26,166 bases of DNA from CAYFNF01 sp964344485. Lineage in GTDB: Bacteria > Patescibacteriota > Patescibacteriia > UBA9570 > XYC2-FULL-38-9. The number at the start of each line of letters is the position of its first letter. Position 1 is the first letter of the stretch. The position numbers were made by a program, and so were the translations under genes. The notes under the pieces were generated by a model. That model was given only the letters and a program-made list of their open reading frames with translations. It was not told the DNA's origin and did not search any database. The stretch lies in assembly GCA_964344485.1 (NCBI GenBank), contig CAYFNF010000008.1, positions 1 through 26,166 on the forward strand. The letters run 5' to 3'. Positions 14,934 through 23,200 of this stretch are shown in pieces.

Positions 14934-15452
14934 TTAACCTGTTTTGTCTAGATATTCAACTACTTCACGATCTTCGTCTTGATCTGTAGAAAGTATTTGA
15001 TCTTCAACTCCAAGGGTTTCTTGTAGTGCTTCGAGTCGGATTTCGAGCAAGGTTTGCAAGTCCATACTTTCAATATACAGCACTGGCACTGTCTCGTCTT
15101 CGGTAGTCCCGAGCATTTCTAAGGGTACGAGTCGATATCGTGTTCCTTGCTCACCATCCACTGCCCAGGTTCGTAGTCCGTCTCCGTTATCGTACTCAAT
15201 ACTCTCTCCTCGAGGGATATTGTCTTCTGGGTCTCGAATTTTTGCGCGGTATGCAGCTGCGACGTCTTCATACAGATTAATGACTCTGTCCATCTCTGCA
15301 CGCCAGCGTTCTGCCGTTTGTTCGTCAGTGATTCCAGATCCTTGATCAGAATGTTCACGCTGTTCTAGTTGGTATTGTTGGCGTCTTCGTGCAAACACTC
15401 GCGTGACTTCAGCAACCAGTGCTTGACCACCTTCGCGCTGCATAGTGTCCAA
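14934..15452 (-). CDS. Unknown acidic protein, possibly the C-terminal part of a TGA-interrupted gene
   Basis: I do not recognise this 172-residue (TTG 15452) or 169-residue (ATG 15443) protein. It is hydrophilic and charged. The first half looks helical (QREGGQALVAEVTRVFARRR and AERWRAEMDRVINLYED). A beta-rich middle (LRTWAVDGEQGTRYRLVPLE) and a helical acidic end follow. There is no signal peptide or membrane segment. It lies in the same frame as the 86-codon ORF upstream, with only TGA and five sense codons between them, and no ribosome-binding site precedes either start. The two may be one 264-residue protein. The stop is TAA. Confidence 0.6.
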   Translation of the reverse strand: MDTMQREGGQALVAEVTRVFARRRQQYQLEQREHSDQGSGITDEQTAERWRAEMDRVINLYEDVAAAYRAKIRDPEDNIPRGESIEYDNGDGLRTWAVDGEQGTRYRLVPLEMLGTTEDETVPVLYIESMDLQTLLEIRLEALQETLGVEDQILSTDQDEDREVVEYLDKTG

Positions 15453-15467
15453 GCGTATTCTAGGATA

Positions 15468-15728
15468 TCATTGCCACAGCTCCCACATGTTGAGTGTTTC
15501 CTCATCTGCTAACGCTTCACGTAACGCGTACTCTTCATTTGCTTGAAGCAGTTCTGCTTGACGATCATCAAGATATCCTGGATCTTCCACCCATGCTGGC
15601 GCTGTTTCCAACGGCTCTGGTCGGTCAACAAGCCGTAGCTCTGGCGCGTCGTCAGCTACTGGCGGTGGTACATCCGGACCTCCTCCTGATACGGTTGGTT
15701 CATTTCTTGGGCGTCCTGGTCGTATCAT
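15468..15728 (-). CDS. Unknown small acidic Pro-rich protein, possibly the N-terminal part of a TGA-interrupted gene
   Basis: The 86-residue ORF starts MIRPGRPRNEP, is Pro/Asp/Glu-rich to about residue 50, and ends in a helical EEYALREALADEETLNMWEL segment. No family is recognised. It ends at TGA (15470-15468); after this the same frame runs YPRIR and then into the 172-codon ORF. A possible extended -10 promoter (TGC TATTCT, minus strand 15761-15753) lies about 25 nt upstream of the ATG. Its disordered acidic start and lack of an own terminator fit the idea that it is the front of a longer protein. Confidence 0.5.
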   Translation of the reverse strand: MIRPGRPRNEPTVSGGGPDVPPPVADDAPELRLVDRPEPLETAPAWVEDPGYLDDRQAELLQANEEYALREALADEETLNMWELWQ

Positions 15729-15752
15729 AGTTTTTTTAAATGCTTACATAAT

Positions 15753-15761
15753 AGAATAGCA
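15753..15761 (-). promoter_or_regulatory. Extended -10 element upstream of the 86-codon ORF
   Basis: On the minus strand TGC (15761-15759) is followed by TATTCT (15758-15753). No good -35 is seen. The distance to ATG 15728 is about 25 nt, similar to the other promoters in this window. Confidence 0.4.
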
Positions 15762-15787
15762 CGTTTTTATCGAAATTTCAAGTATAT

Positions 15788-15812
15788 AAAAAGCCGCCGG
15801 AACTCGACGGCT
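15788..15812 (-). terminator. Terminator after the AI-2E family gene
   Basis: AGCCGCCG (15792-15799) pairs with CGACGGCT (15805-15812) with one mismatch. On the minus strand it is followed by TTTTT (15792-15788). It lies 15 nt past the stop of the permease gene. Confidence 0.75.
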
Positions 15813-15826
15813 CAGAAGAATAGTTT

Positions 15827-16873
15827 TTATGTCTCAGCGCTGTCCAATTCTTTTTTATACTTCTGTTCATACATCTGTACCACTGCTAAGAAGAACGCTG
15901 CAATAATCGGACCAACCACTACACCTGAGATGCCAAACACTGCTAGTCCACCAATTGTGGCGAAAAGAATCAGCATAGGGTGCATCTCAATGTCTTTGCC
16001 AACAAGCGGTGGCCGTAGAAGATTATCGAGAATACCAATCACGATTCCACACACAATAACAATTAGACCTTTAGCAATCGAACCTGTGACTAGGAGATAG
16101 ACTGCTGCAGGGAACCACACAATAAATGAACCAACTGCAGGTATTATAGACAGCACAATCATGATTAACCCCCAGAACGCGGCGGAAGGCAGGCCAACTG
16201 CGAAAAAGAGTAGTCCGCCGAGTGTTCCTTGAATGCCACCGAGTAACACGGTACCTTTCAGCGTGGCTTTGCTCGTAGAAGCAAATTTTTCATATAGTAC
16301 TTGTTCATTCTTGTCCCCGAACGGTAGTAAATGCATCAGGCGTTTCAGCCACCCAGCCCCGTCTTTGAAGAAGTAGTACAGTGCATAGAGCATGATCAGC
16401 ACATGTACAATGCCCATCAGTGTACTGCGAGAACCGACTTGCAGCCAATGAATTCCAGTTGAGGTGATGGACGATGACATGGATTGAATGCGTTCTTTTA
16501 TATCAATCTCTCCGATTACTTTCTGTACAAGCGGCATGTTGATAATATTCTGCGCAGTATCTTGCATGGATGCAACAGTCTCTGGATTACTGAGTCGGTC
16601 GTAGGTGTCGATCGCTTGTTTTACTACAATACCCAGAACCGCAGACAGCGGAATGACCACGACTAAAATTACAATGACTACAGAGATTGCAGCGCTCGCA
16701 TTTTCATTCTTGATTTTTTTCTTAATCCACCGGTAGACCGGGTGAAAGATCGTTGCGATCACTGCTGCCCAGAAGATCGGGAACAGATACGGGTAGATCA
16801 TCTTGAAGAACAGGAATCCTACCCCAACCAAGAGAGCGAAGAATGCAATAGTTTGTATTTTCTTAAAATCCAT
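15827..16873 (-). CDS. AI-2E family transporter (PF01594-type permease)
   Basis: The 348-residue protein has paired N-terminal membrane segments (about 7-45), another at about 62-90, a long extracytoplasmic helical region (about 92-150), and a conserved C-terminal membrane block with GLPSAAFWGLIMIVLSIIPA, LLRPPLVGK and ATIGGLAVFGISGVVVGPII. These are hallmarks of the AI-2E/YdiK/PerM family, trimeric or pentameric inner-membrane exporters of uncertain substrate; export of the AI-2 signal or Na+(Li+)/H+ exchange is known for a few members only. It starts 15 nt after the DUF2207 gene, so the two are likely one operon. The stop is TAA. Confidence 0.92.
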   Translation of the reverse strand: MDFKKIQTIAFFALLVGVGFLFFKMIYPYLFPIFWAAVIATIFHPVYRWIKKKIKNENASAAISVVIVILVVVIPLSAVLGIVVKQAIDTYDRLSNPETVASMQDTAQNIINMPLVQKVIGEIDIKERIQSMSSSITSTGIHWLQVGSRSTLMGIVHVLIMLYALYYFFKDGAGWLKRLMHLLPFGDKNEQVLYEKFASTSKATLKGTVLLGGIQGTLGGLLFFAVGLPSAAFWGLIMIVLSIIPAVGSFIVWFPAAVYLLVTGSIAKGLIVIVCGIVIGILDNLLRPPLVGKDIEMHPMLILFATIGGLAVFGISGVVVGPIIAAFFLAVVQMYEQKYKKELDSAET

Positions 16874-16888
16874 ATATAAATATGTTAA

Positions 16889-18913
16889 TTACCAACTTCC
16901 GCCGCCGCCGCCTCCAAAACCACCGCCGCTGAATCCACCTCCACTAAAGCCAGAACCACCGGACCAAGAGCTTGAGCCACCAGACCAGCTCCCACCTCCA
17001 CCGCTGCTGGATGGAGCAGAGGTGAACGTCTTTACTGCCACTGAGTTCATTGAGGTGATCGCTCGAGTAAATAGATATGCGTTAGTGAAACTTCCACCTT
17101 CATACCAGTCTGGAGCTCCTTCGTACAGATCTTCGAACTGTTTTGCCCATTTCTCTTCTACCTCAAGAGCAATAGCGTATGGGAGATATTTTTCAAACAT
17201 TCCTTTAAATTTCTCTGGGTCATTGAAGAATTCGAGACGCTTTTTTTCAGTTACGGTCAAGAACCACTTAAAGCCTATGATCTCTTCATAGACCTCTGCG
17301 CCCCGCGCTGTTTTCTTTGCCATAAACGGCGAGAGGATTACTGCTTCAATTCCAGCGATAGGGAAGAACAGGAGGTACCATGCGCTGTCAGCTAGTGCAC
17401 CAACTATCACTGAAAGGATACTAATGCCAAAGAAGAATGCGATTGCAATGCCCACATAGAATTTTTTCACTTTATCCGGAGATTTTTTAAAGAAGTTCTT
17501 ATCAGTCATGCGCTTGTAGAGCGACCGCTTGATGGTTGGTAGCTTAGAGTAGAACTTATGTTGCAGAGAAGACATGGACACCTCTTTCTTGTTCTTAGAG
17601 AAAATTGCATCAAAGATATCTCGTTCATACTCTGGTACTTTGGCTTCGCCTTTAGTTACATCCTTGAGCTTAATAAAGGTATAGTCGTAATCTTTTTTTA
17701 ACCACTTGAACAGTTTCTTCTCCTCTTCTTGTCGAATTTTGAGATACCCTTCTACAGCAAGATGAATCACGCTTGCGGTGATGTCATGCATATGCGCTTT
17801 TTCATCTACCAGCACTCCCATCTCTCCAGGAGTGAGTTTCTTTGGAGGTTCATACTGCGGCACCACGGTCCCTCGACCTTTTGCATCTCTTCCTTTATGC
17901 CACCACAGCAAGAAGATGCCGATGTAGAGTAACAAGCCGAGAATGAGCGGAGTATAGAATTCAATTAGAATCGCCCAGCCTTTTTTTGCAAACTCGACAT
18001 TCAAATACGTAGTCTTGCCTTCTTCAACCGTTACCGTGCCTGAGTACGGATGATATTTAAACTTCTTTGCTTCTACCTGGTACTCTCCTGGTGCTAGTCG
18101 TTTCACCACTGGGGTAGTTTCTTGCTCTGCAGTACCCGTGTGTATGGTGACAGAAGCATAGTCTTGGTCTGCGTTGATGCGAAGTATACCTGGTGTGCGC
18201 ACCAATGATGTATCAAACCCAGCAACTACAGTCAGTCCTTCATAATATCCTAAGTTATCTGCAGCAAAATAGAACTGCGTATCAGACCATACTGTTGCTG
18301 TACAATTTTGTTCGTACTGCGTGCCGTACGATCCGGTGTAACACGTCGTATAGTTTGTATCCACTGAGCCACCTTCTGGAATGGTGACGAGCACTTCAGA
18401 TGAATCGATGGGCACAGACCAGTCTGTTCCAATAGCATCCCAGTATAACTCATCGTGTGTTTCAAATCCGTTGATAATAGCGTGAGCAGTGTATGAAATA
18501 ATATACCAGTGTTGACCAGTGATAGTTGCGTCTGGATCACCGATCTTGAGTTCCAAGTCATACCCTCGGTATTCTTCATACTGATACTCTGTACCTTCCT
18601 CGTCTACTACCGAGATGTTAGTGATCTCTGTATCAATATACGTTTCGCCATCCCAGTAGGAGAGGGGAATGTTGCGATAGATGCCGTGACGTTGATCATA
18701 CCCAAAATCATAGAGAATCTCCTCCATGACATCTACTGAAGCATCTGGATTGACTGTAATGTAGACATTATAATCACGAATCGCTTCAGTAACATAACTG
18801 TCATAATCGTACGAGTCGTAATCATATTCATCGGTCTGTGCATGAACCGTAAACGGAAGCATGCTAAAAATCAGCCCAATAATTGGCAGGAGGTATAATC
18901 GTGATCCACGCAT
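16889..18913 (-). CDS. DUF2207 membrane protein with Gly/Ser-rich C-terminal tail
   Basis: The 674-residue protein has a signal peptide (cleavage near VHA/QT, residue 25), a Tyr/Asp-rich DYDSYDYDSY stretch, and a large extracytoplasmic DUF2207 domain that starts with YNVYITVNPDASVDVMEEI and RHGIYRNIPL. A PEGA-like segment (YHPYSGTVTVEEGKTTYLNV, about 287-306) and membrane segments near 314-340 and 490-535 follow. A cytoplasmic part between them includes LTPGEMGVLVDEKAHMHDIT. The last 40 residues are repeats of SGGGFSGGG and SSSWSGGS, common at the end of this family. Function is unknown; members are thought to be envelope proteins. It is first in an operon with the AI-2E gene. The stop is TAA. 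Confidence 0.92.
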   Translation of the reverse strand: MRGSRLYLLPIIGLIFSMLPFTVHAQTDEYDYDSYDYDSYVTEAIRDYNVYITVNPDASVDVMEEILYDFGYDQRHGIYRNIPLSYWDGETYIDTEITNISVVDEEGTEYQYEEYRGYDLELKIGDPDATITGQHWYIISYTAHAIINGFETHDELYWDAIGTDWSVPIDSSEVLVTIPEGGSVDTNYTTCYTGSYGTQYEQNCTATVWSDTQFYFAADNLGYYEGLTVVAGFDTSLVRTPGILRINADQDYASVTIHTGTAEQETTPVVKRLAPGEYQVEAKKFKYHPYSGTVTVEEGKTTYLNVEFAKKGWAILIEFYTPLILGLLLYIGIFLLWWHKGRDAKGRGTVVPQYEPPKKLTPGEMGVLVDEKAHMHDITASVIHLAVEGYLKIRQEEEKKLFKWLKKDYDYTFIKLKDVTKGEAKVPEYERDIFDAIFSKNKKEVSMSSLQHKFYSKLPTIKRSLYKRMTDKNFFKKSPDKVKKFYVGIAIAFFFGISILSVIVGALADSAWYLLFFPIAGIEAVILSPFMAKKTARGAEVYEEIIGFKWFLTVTEKKRLEFFNDPEKFKGMFEKYLPYAIALEVEEKWAKQFEDLYEGAPDWYEGGSFTNAYLFTRAITSMNSVAVKTFTSAPSSSGGGGSWSGGSSSWSGGSGFSGGGFSGGGFGGGGGGSW

Positions 18914-18953
18914 AGTATGTGTATTATATATTCTTTATTATAGTATATCATGC

Positions 18954-18979
18954 AGAACCGCTGCTTGAACAGCGGTTCT
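18954..18979. promoter_or_regulatory. Perfect 10-bp inverted repeat between divergent genes
   Basis: AGAACCGCTG (18954-18963) and CAGCGGTTCT (18970-18979) flank a 6-nt loop. It lies between the DUF2207 gene (minus) and the 145-codon gene (plus), where the -35 of a minus-strand promoter (TATAAT at 18942-18937) would be. No T-tract follows on either strand, so an operator or 5' hairpin is more likely than a terminator. Confidence 0.5.
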
Positions 18980-19016
18980 ATATGCCAAACCGTGAAAAAT
19001 GTGATACGCTGTATAT

Positions 19017-19454
19017 ATGAATTTAATTGTCCCAGGGAATATATCAATTAAAAATAAGAATGCGCCAGGCGGGGTGGTATTCACACCGAATGCGATTTTC
19101 TTATTCTTTGCTTCATTCTCGACAGTTGCAGGAGGTGCAGCAGTCGGCGGGTTAGTTGGCGCACTGATTGGCATGGGAGTATCAAAGGCCATGGAGAAGA
19201 AAGAGGTGAAGAAGCAGAGTATTCTTCAAGAACCAGAGCTGCAGTCGTTAACCGAGAAAGAGCAGAAACACCTACGTAATATTAACCGCTACTACCGCAT
19301 TGATAAAAGCAACCTCATGAGTATTCAACAGACCTGGACCGGCATGAAGTTTCTTACTGGCGATGACCAGAAATATTCCATTAGTTCACTGGCAAAGAAA
19401 AAACAGATGCGTGAGTATCTATATCAAAACGGATATCACCTTACGGTGCGATAG
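19017..19454 (+). CDS. Unknown small protein with a Gly-zipper membrane segment
   Basis: I do not recognise this 145-residue protein. A short N-terminal part (MNLIVPGNISIKNKNAPGG) is followed by a hydrophobic stretch (about 25-56) with closely spaced Gly (VAGGAAVGGLVGALIGMG), either one long or two short membrane helices. The rest is basic and helical (KKEVKKQS, EKEQKHLRNINRYYRID, LAKKKQMREYLYQNGYH) and probably cytoplasmic. The ATG at 19017 has no Shine-Dalgarno site. It is divergent from DUF2207 and convergent with the HAD gene. The stop is TAG, and a terminator hairpin follows. Confidence 0.72.
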   Translation: MNLIVPGNISIKNKNAPGGVVFTPNAIFLFFASFSTVAGGAAVGGLVGALIGMGVSKAMEKKEVKKQSILQEPELQSLTEKEQKHLRNINRYYRIDKSNLMSIQQTWTGMKFLTGDDQKYSISSLAKKKQMREYLYQNGYHLTVR

Positions 19455-19479
19455 TCCGCATCGCAACACACGACTATAC

Positions 19480-19504
19480 AACTCAGTTTACGAACTGAGT
19501 TTTT
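19480..19504 (+). terminator. Terminator overlapping the end of the opposing HAD gene
   Basis: ACTCAGTT (19481-19488) and AACTGAGT (19493-19500) form a perfect 8-bp stem with loop TACG and TTTT after it (19501-19504). The last codons and the TAA stop (19490-19488) of the minus-strand HAD gene lie inside the same hairpin. Confidence 0.8.
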
Positions 19505-20141
19505 GTATTGTGTCGAGTGATAATTCAGAGTAGTCGTGAATAATCAGATCCGCGTGGGAGATATCCTGCGTGTCATTGTAGCCGTTGCGGATGCCGATGC
19601 ATTTCATGCCCGCGCGTTGTGCTGCAGTAACTCCATGCGCTGCGTCTTCAATCACCACACACTCTTGCGGAAGGCGTTGTAACTGTCGTGCTGTTTCAAT
19701 ATAAATATCAGGAGCCGGCTTGCCAGCATTACCCACATGCTCCGAGCTGACGAACGCTCGAAAGTATGGTTGTAGCTTAAAGCGCTCCACGACCATAGCA
19801 ATTCAACTCTTTGGAGCCGAGGAAGCGATAGCAAGATGTACTCCGCTTTCATGGAGCATCTGAATGAACGGCAAACAGTTTGGTAGCAGAGACACGCGCT
19901 TAGAATAGACTTGCTGTGCGAGCTGATCATAGAACTGCAAGAAGTCCTGTTGGGAGATCGGTATGTCGTATGTGGTTTTCAGATACGAATACGCATCCGG
20001 TAAGCTCAAGCCAACAATTTTCGAATGCTTTTGGATGTTCCAGGACGGGATCAGTGAAGTGAAGAATTGGAGTTCATCGTCTTTCCATTGAAGCTCTGAG
20101 TCAACCAGTACCCCGTCCATGTCAAAGATAACTGCAGTCAT
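19488..20141 (-). pseudogene. HAD-IA phosphatase (beta-PGM-like) interrupted by one in-frame TGA
   Basis: Two ORFs (20141-19803 and 19796-19488) are in the same frame, separated only by TGA (19805-19803), ATT and GCT. Joined they give a normal 217-residue HAD-IA protein: motif I VIFDMDGVLVDSE (D7, D9), helical cap, motif II IASSAP, then KS-TGA-IAMVVERFKLQPYF, motif III GNAGKPAPDIYI and motif IV VIEDAAHGV. Relatives commonly read SSxPKSWI at this point, so the TGA fits a TGG Trp codon changed by one base. Relatives act on sugar phosphates (beta-phosphoglucomutase or 2-deoxyglucose-6-phosphatase types). With no other damage in the gene, readthrough or partial UGA decoding as Trp is possible; a nonsense mutation or a base error is the alternative. 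The stop is TAA. Confidence 0.85.
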
Positions 20142-20150
20142 AAATAGGAT

Positions 20151-20179
20151 TTGTAATTGTTTTAATTATATGTTATAAT
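20151..20179 (+). promoter_or_regulatory. Promoter of the giant Gly-rich protein gene
   Basis: TTGTAA (20151-20156) and TATAAT (20174-20179) are 17 nt apart, and TG at 20171-20172 gives an extended -10. The start would be about 20186, only about 20 nt before ATG 20207 and 114 nt before GTG 20300. The distance favours ATG 20207 as the natural start. Confidence 0.75.
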
Positions 20180-20206
20180 TTGTTAGTAGGGATTAAGTAG
20201 GTTCCC

Positions 20207-20299
20207 ATGGATATACCTATTATAGAAAGAATCCACCGCAAGTTACAAGAGTGAGTAGAGCATATCGAGTGTGCAGTACAAAAGCAAGGACGCTTTTTT
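20207..20299 (+). other. In-frame upstream extension of the giant gene, broken by TGA at codon 16
   Basis: ATG 20207 is in frame with the giant ORF. The frame reads MDIPIIERIHRKLQE, then TGA (20252-20254), then VEHIECAVQKQGRFF and continues without a break into the ORF at GTG 20300. Apart from the TGA the extension is well-formed amphipathic sequence leading into the first membrane segment. It is either an intact start needing UGA readthrough or a 15-codon upstream ORF followed by reinitiation at GTG 20300, which has AAGGA 9 nt before it. Confidence 0.6.
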
Positions 20300-23200
20300 G
20301 TGCGACTGTTTGGTGCTATTGGTCTGTTTTTTTTATATGTGTTAATTATTATTGTTCATTCAGTTTCATTACTATTTCTCTCCACGCGTTCTAGCTTTGA
20401 GCAAGCACACGCACTAAATCCAAAGATCGGATACACCGGTTCGTACTGTGAGCACCGTGCATGGAAGCAGCGGGTACAAGTATTCACTACTGCTTTTTTT
20501 GTTGTCTGTATTAGTTTAATTGTCTCCATGAACGTGCTGTTTGTTGGAGCACCGCCAGCGTACAGTGCAGGGTGTGCGGTAAATGGAGACATGACTATTG
20601 ATCAGTCCTATATTGATACCAATAGTTGTGAAGATTTTGTTATTAATGGAAACGGTACATATACATTTACTGAAGCAATAAATTTGGGTGGTGCTGCGGA
20701 TCATACGTTTACTATTAATAGCGGGGTGACTGCAATATTTGATGGCGCGTTTGAACTATCAGATAACGGAGATTCATTAATTGTAGACGGAACCATCTCT
20801 CACGCTGCGGGGGATGGTACTGGAGTGGATATAACAGTTGCAACTGTGACAGTGAACGGAACTGGCTCGATCAACGCGAATGCAAAGGGGTGTTCTGGTG
20901 GGCTAGCTTCGTATGAGCACGGGTACGGTCCAAATGGTAGTAATGTTTGTACACTAGATGCTGCTGGCGCTGGTGCTAATAATAGTGGTGGTGGTGGATT
21001 TGGTGGTCCAGGAGGTCGCGGAGCTACTTCTGGAACCGGAGGTGCAACCTATGGGTCTAGTATTGCACCAGCGTTTTTAGGTTCAGGTGGGGCAGCAGAT
21101 TATAACTCTGATGGAGGACGTGGCGGTGGAAAGATTCGGTTGGATGTAAGTGGAACGCTTACGGTTACAGGAGATATTACAGCAAACGGAGCAAACGGGG
21201 GTACGCAGAGTGGAAGCTACGGAGGAGGTGGTGGATCAGGTGGTGCTATCTATATAACTACTGACACCCTTGCTGGAGCAGGGACCATTACTGCTGGAGG
21301 TGGAAATGGTGGAAATGGTGCTGCTCGTGATGGCGGAGGCGGAGGTGGTGGTCGCATAGCAGCATACTACAGTACGCTGTCAGGGTTTACTCGTTCGAAC
21401 ATTACCGCATCAAATGGAGTAAAAGGTGGAACACAGTCAAGCCCAGCAGATGGGAAAAACGGAACCACCTTTATTCTTGACCAGGATCCTGCAGACGATG
21501 AGCTGTACGTCTCCTCAGGCCTGGACTTCAAAGACGATGACGGGAACCCAGACTACTCCAGAAAGAACATTATTGTTGCTGATAACGCCTATCTCTACTG
21601 CGCAGCACAAACACAGTTAGATATTACTGCAACTGAGGCGATTTCATTTGGTAACGGCACTGAATGGAATTGCTCTTCAGCCATCTCGACTATTAATCTC
21701 TCTGCAACTACCACGCTGACTATGTCAGGTGTGGATTTTGATATTACGAATACAGATACATTTAACTTGTCTGCTGCAACATGGACTACCTCTGGTGATA
21801 ACTCCGTGTATATTAGCAAGAGTGGTTCAGTCGCTGATTGGGATGTCACAAACGATCTTACGTTGAACAATATGACGTGGTGGAATGCTTATCCTGGAAA
21901 CACATCTAGCACAGGCGGTCTATTGACTTTTGATAATGCAATAAATGTTGTAATGCAAAATTCTACAGTGTGGGCGAACCTAAACTGGAGTGTAGCTAGC
22001 TTGAATATCGATGGTGATTCAGTGGTAAAGGCTGATATTGGAGGGTGTCAAGGCGGACAAGCAACGTATGAAGATGGATATGGAGTCAATGGTAGTGGTG
22101 ATTGTGATTTAAATGGCAACGGTGCTGGATATAATAATGGTGGGGCTGGTTCTTACGGAGGAGTTGGAGGGAGCGCTAGCGCCGCTGCAGGGTCGCCGCA
22201 TGGAAGTTCTATTGCTCCTAGTTCATACGGCTCTGGTGGTGCTTCAGATCATACTTCAGACGGTGGTCGTGGAGGAGGCAAGATGCGTCTTGATATCACC
22301 GGTGCATTAACTGTGGATGGATTGATTTCTTCAAACGGTGGAGCCGGTGGAACGCAGAATGGAAGCTACGGCGGTGGTGGAGGGTCTGGTGGTGCTATCT
22401 ATATCACTACAGACTCGTTAGCTGGATCAGGTACTATTGTTGCAGACGGTGGAAATGGTGGAAACGGCGCTGCTCGCGATGGCGGAGGTGGTGGCGGTGG
22501 TCGTATTGCTGCGTATTACAGTTCGATATCAGGAAATTTCCCTGCAGGCATTACTGCTTCTGGAGGAGATAAAGGTGGCACACAGACCAATGCGCAAAAC
22601 GGTACTAACGGAACCACGTTCATCCTAGATACAGACCCAGGGGATGATCGACTGAATGTCACTTCAGGTCTTGACTTCAAAGACGACGACGGGGACCCTG
22701 ATTACTCTAGAAAAAACATTGTTGTTGCTGACAATGCGTACCTGTATTGTGAAGATCAAACACAGTTAGATATCACTGCAACAGAAGCTATTACATTCGG
22801 AGACGGAGTTGTATGGAATTGTTCTTCAGCCATCTCGACTATTAATCTCTCTGCAACCACTACTCTAACTACTGGTTCAATTGATTTCAATATTACCAAT
22901 ACCGATACGTTCAATATCTCTGCTGCGACTTGGACTAGTAACGGTGGCACGATTGATCACTCTAAAACAGGATCTACAGCAGATTGGGATATTACGAATG
23001 ACCTCACGATTAGTGGATTAACATGGACTGGTGCAAAAGCAGGCGATTCCACATCTTCAGACGGTGTGTTGACGTATGATAACAACAATAACGTAGCGCT
23101 CGTTGGCGGCAATCTTAATACTAGCGCAGCGTTGACCAATCTTGCATCATTGAATATTGATGCTGCTTCAACCATTAGCGCAAGTGAAAAAGGATGTAAA

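Noticed and set aside
321..20141. Full UGA-to-Gly reassignment as in Gracilibacteria/Absconditabacteria
   Set aside because: Hundreds of Gly codons in the Gly-rich genes are GGN, no large gene needs frequent UGA, and at least the HAD interruption is at a Trp position, so widespread UGA-Gly use is not supported.
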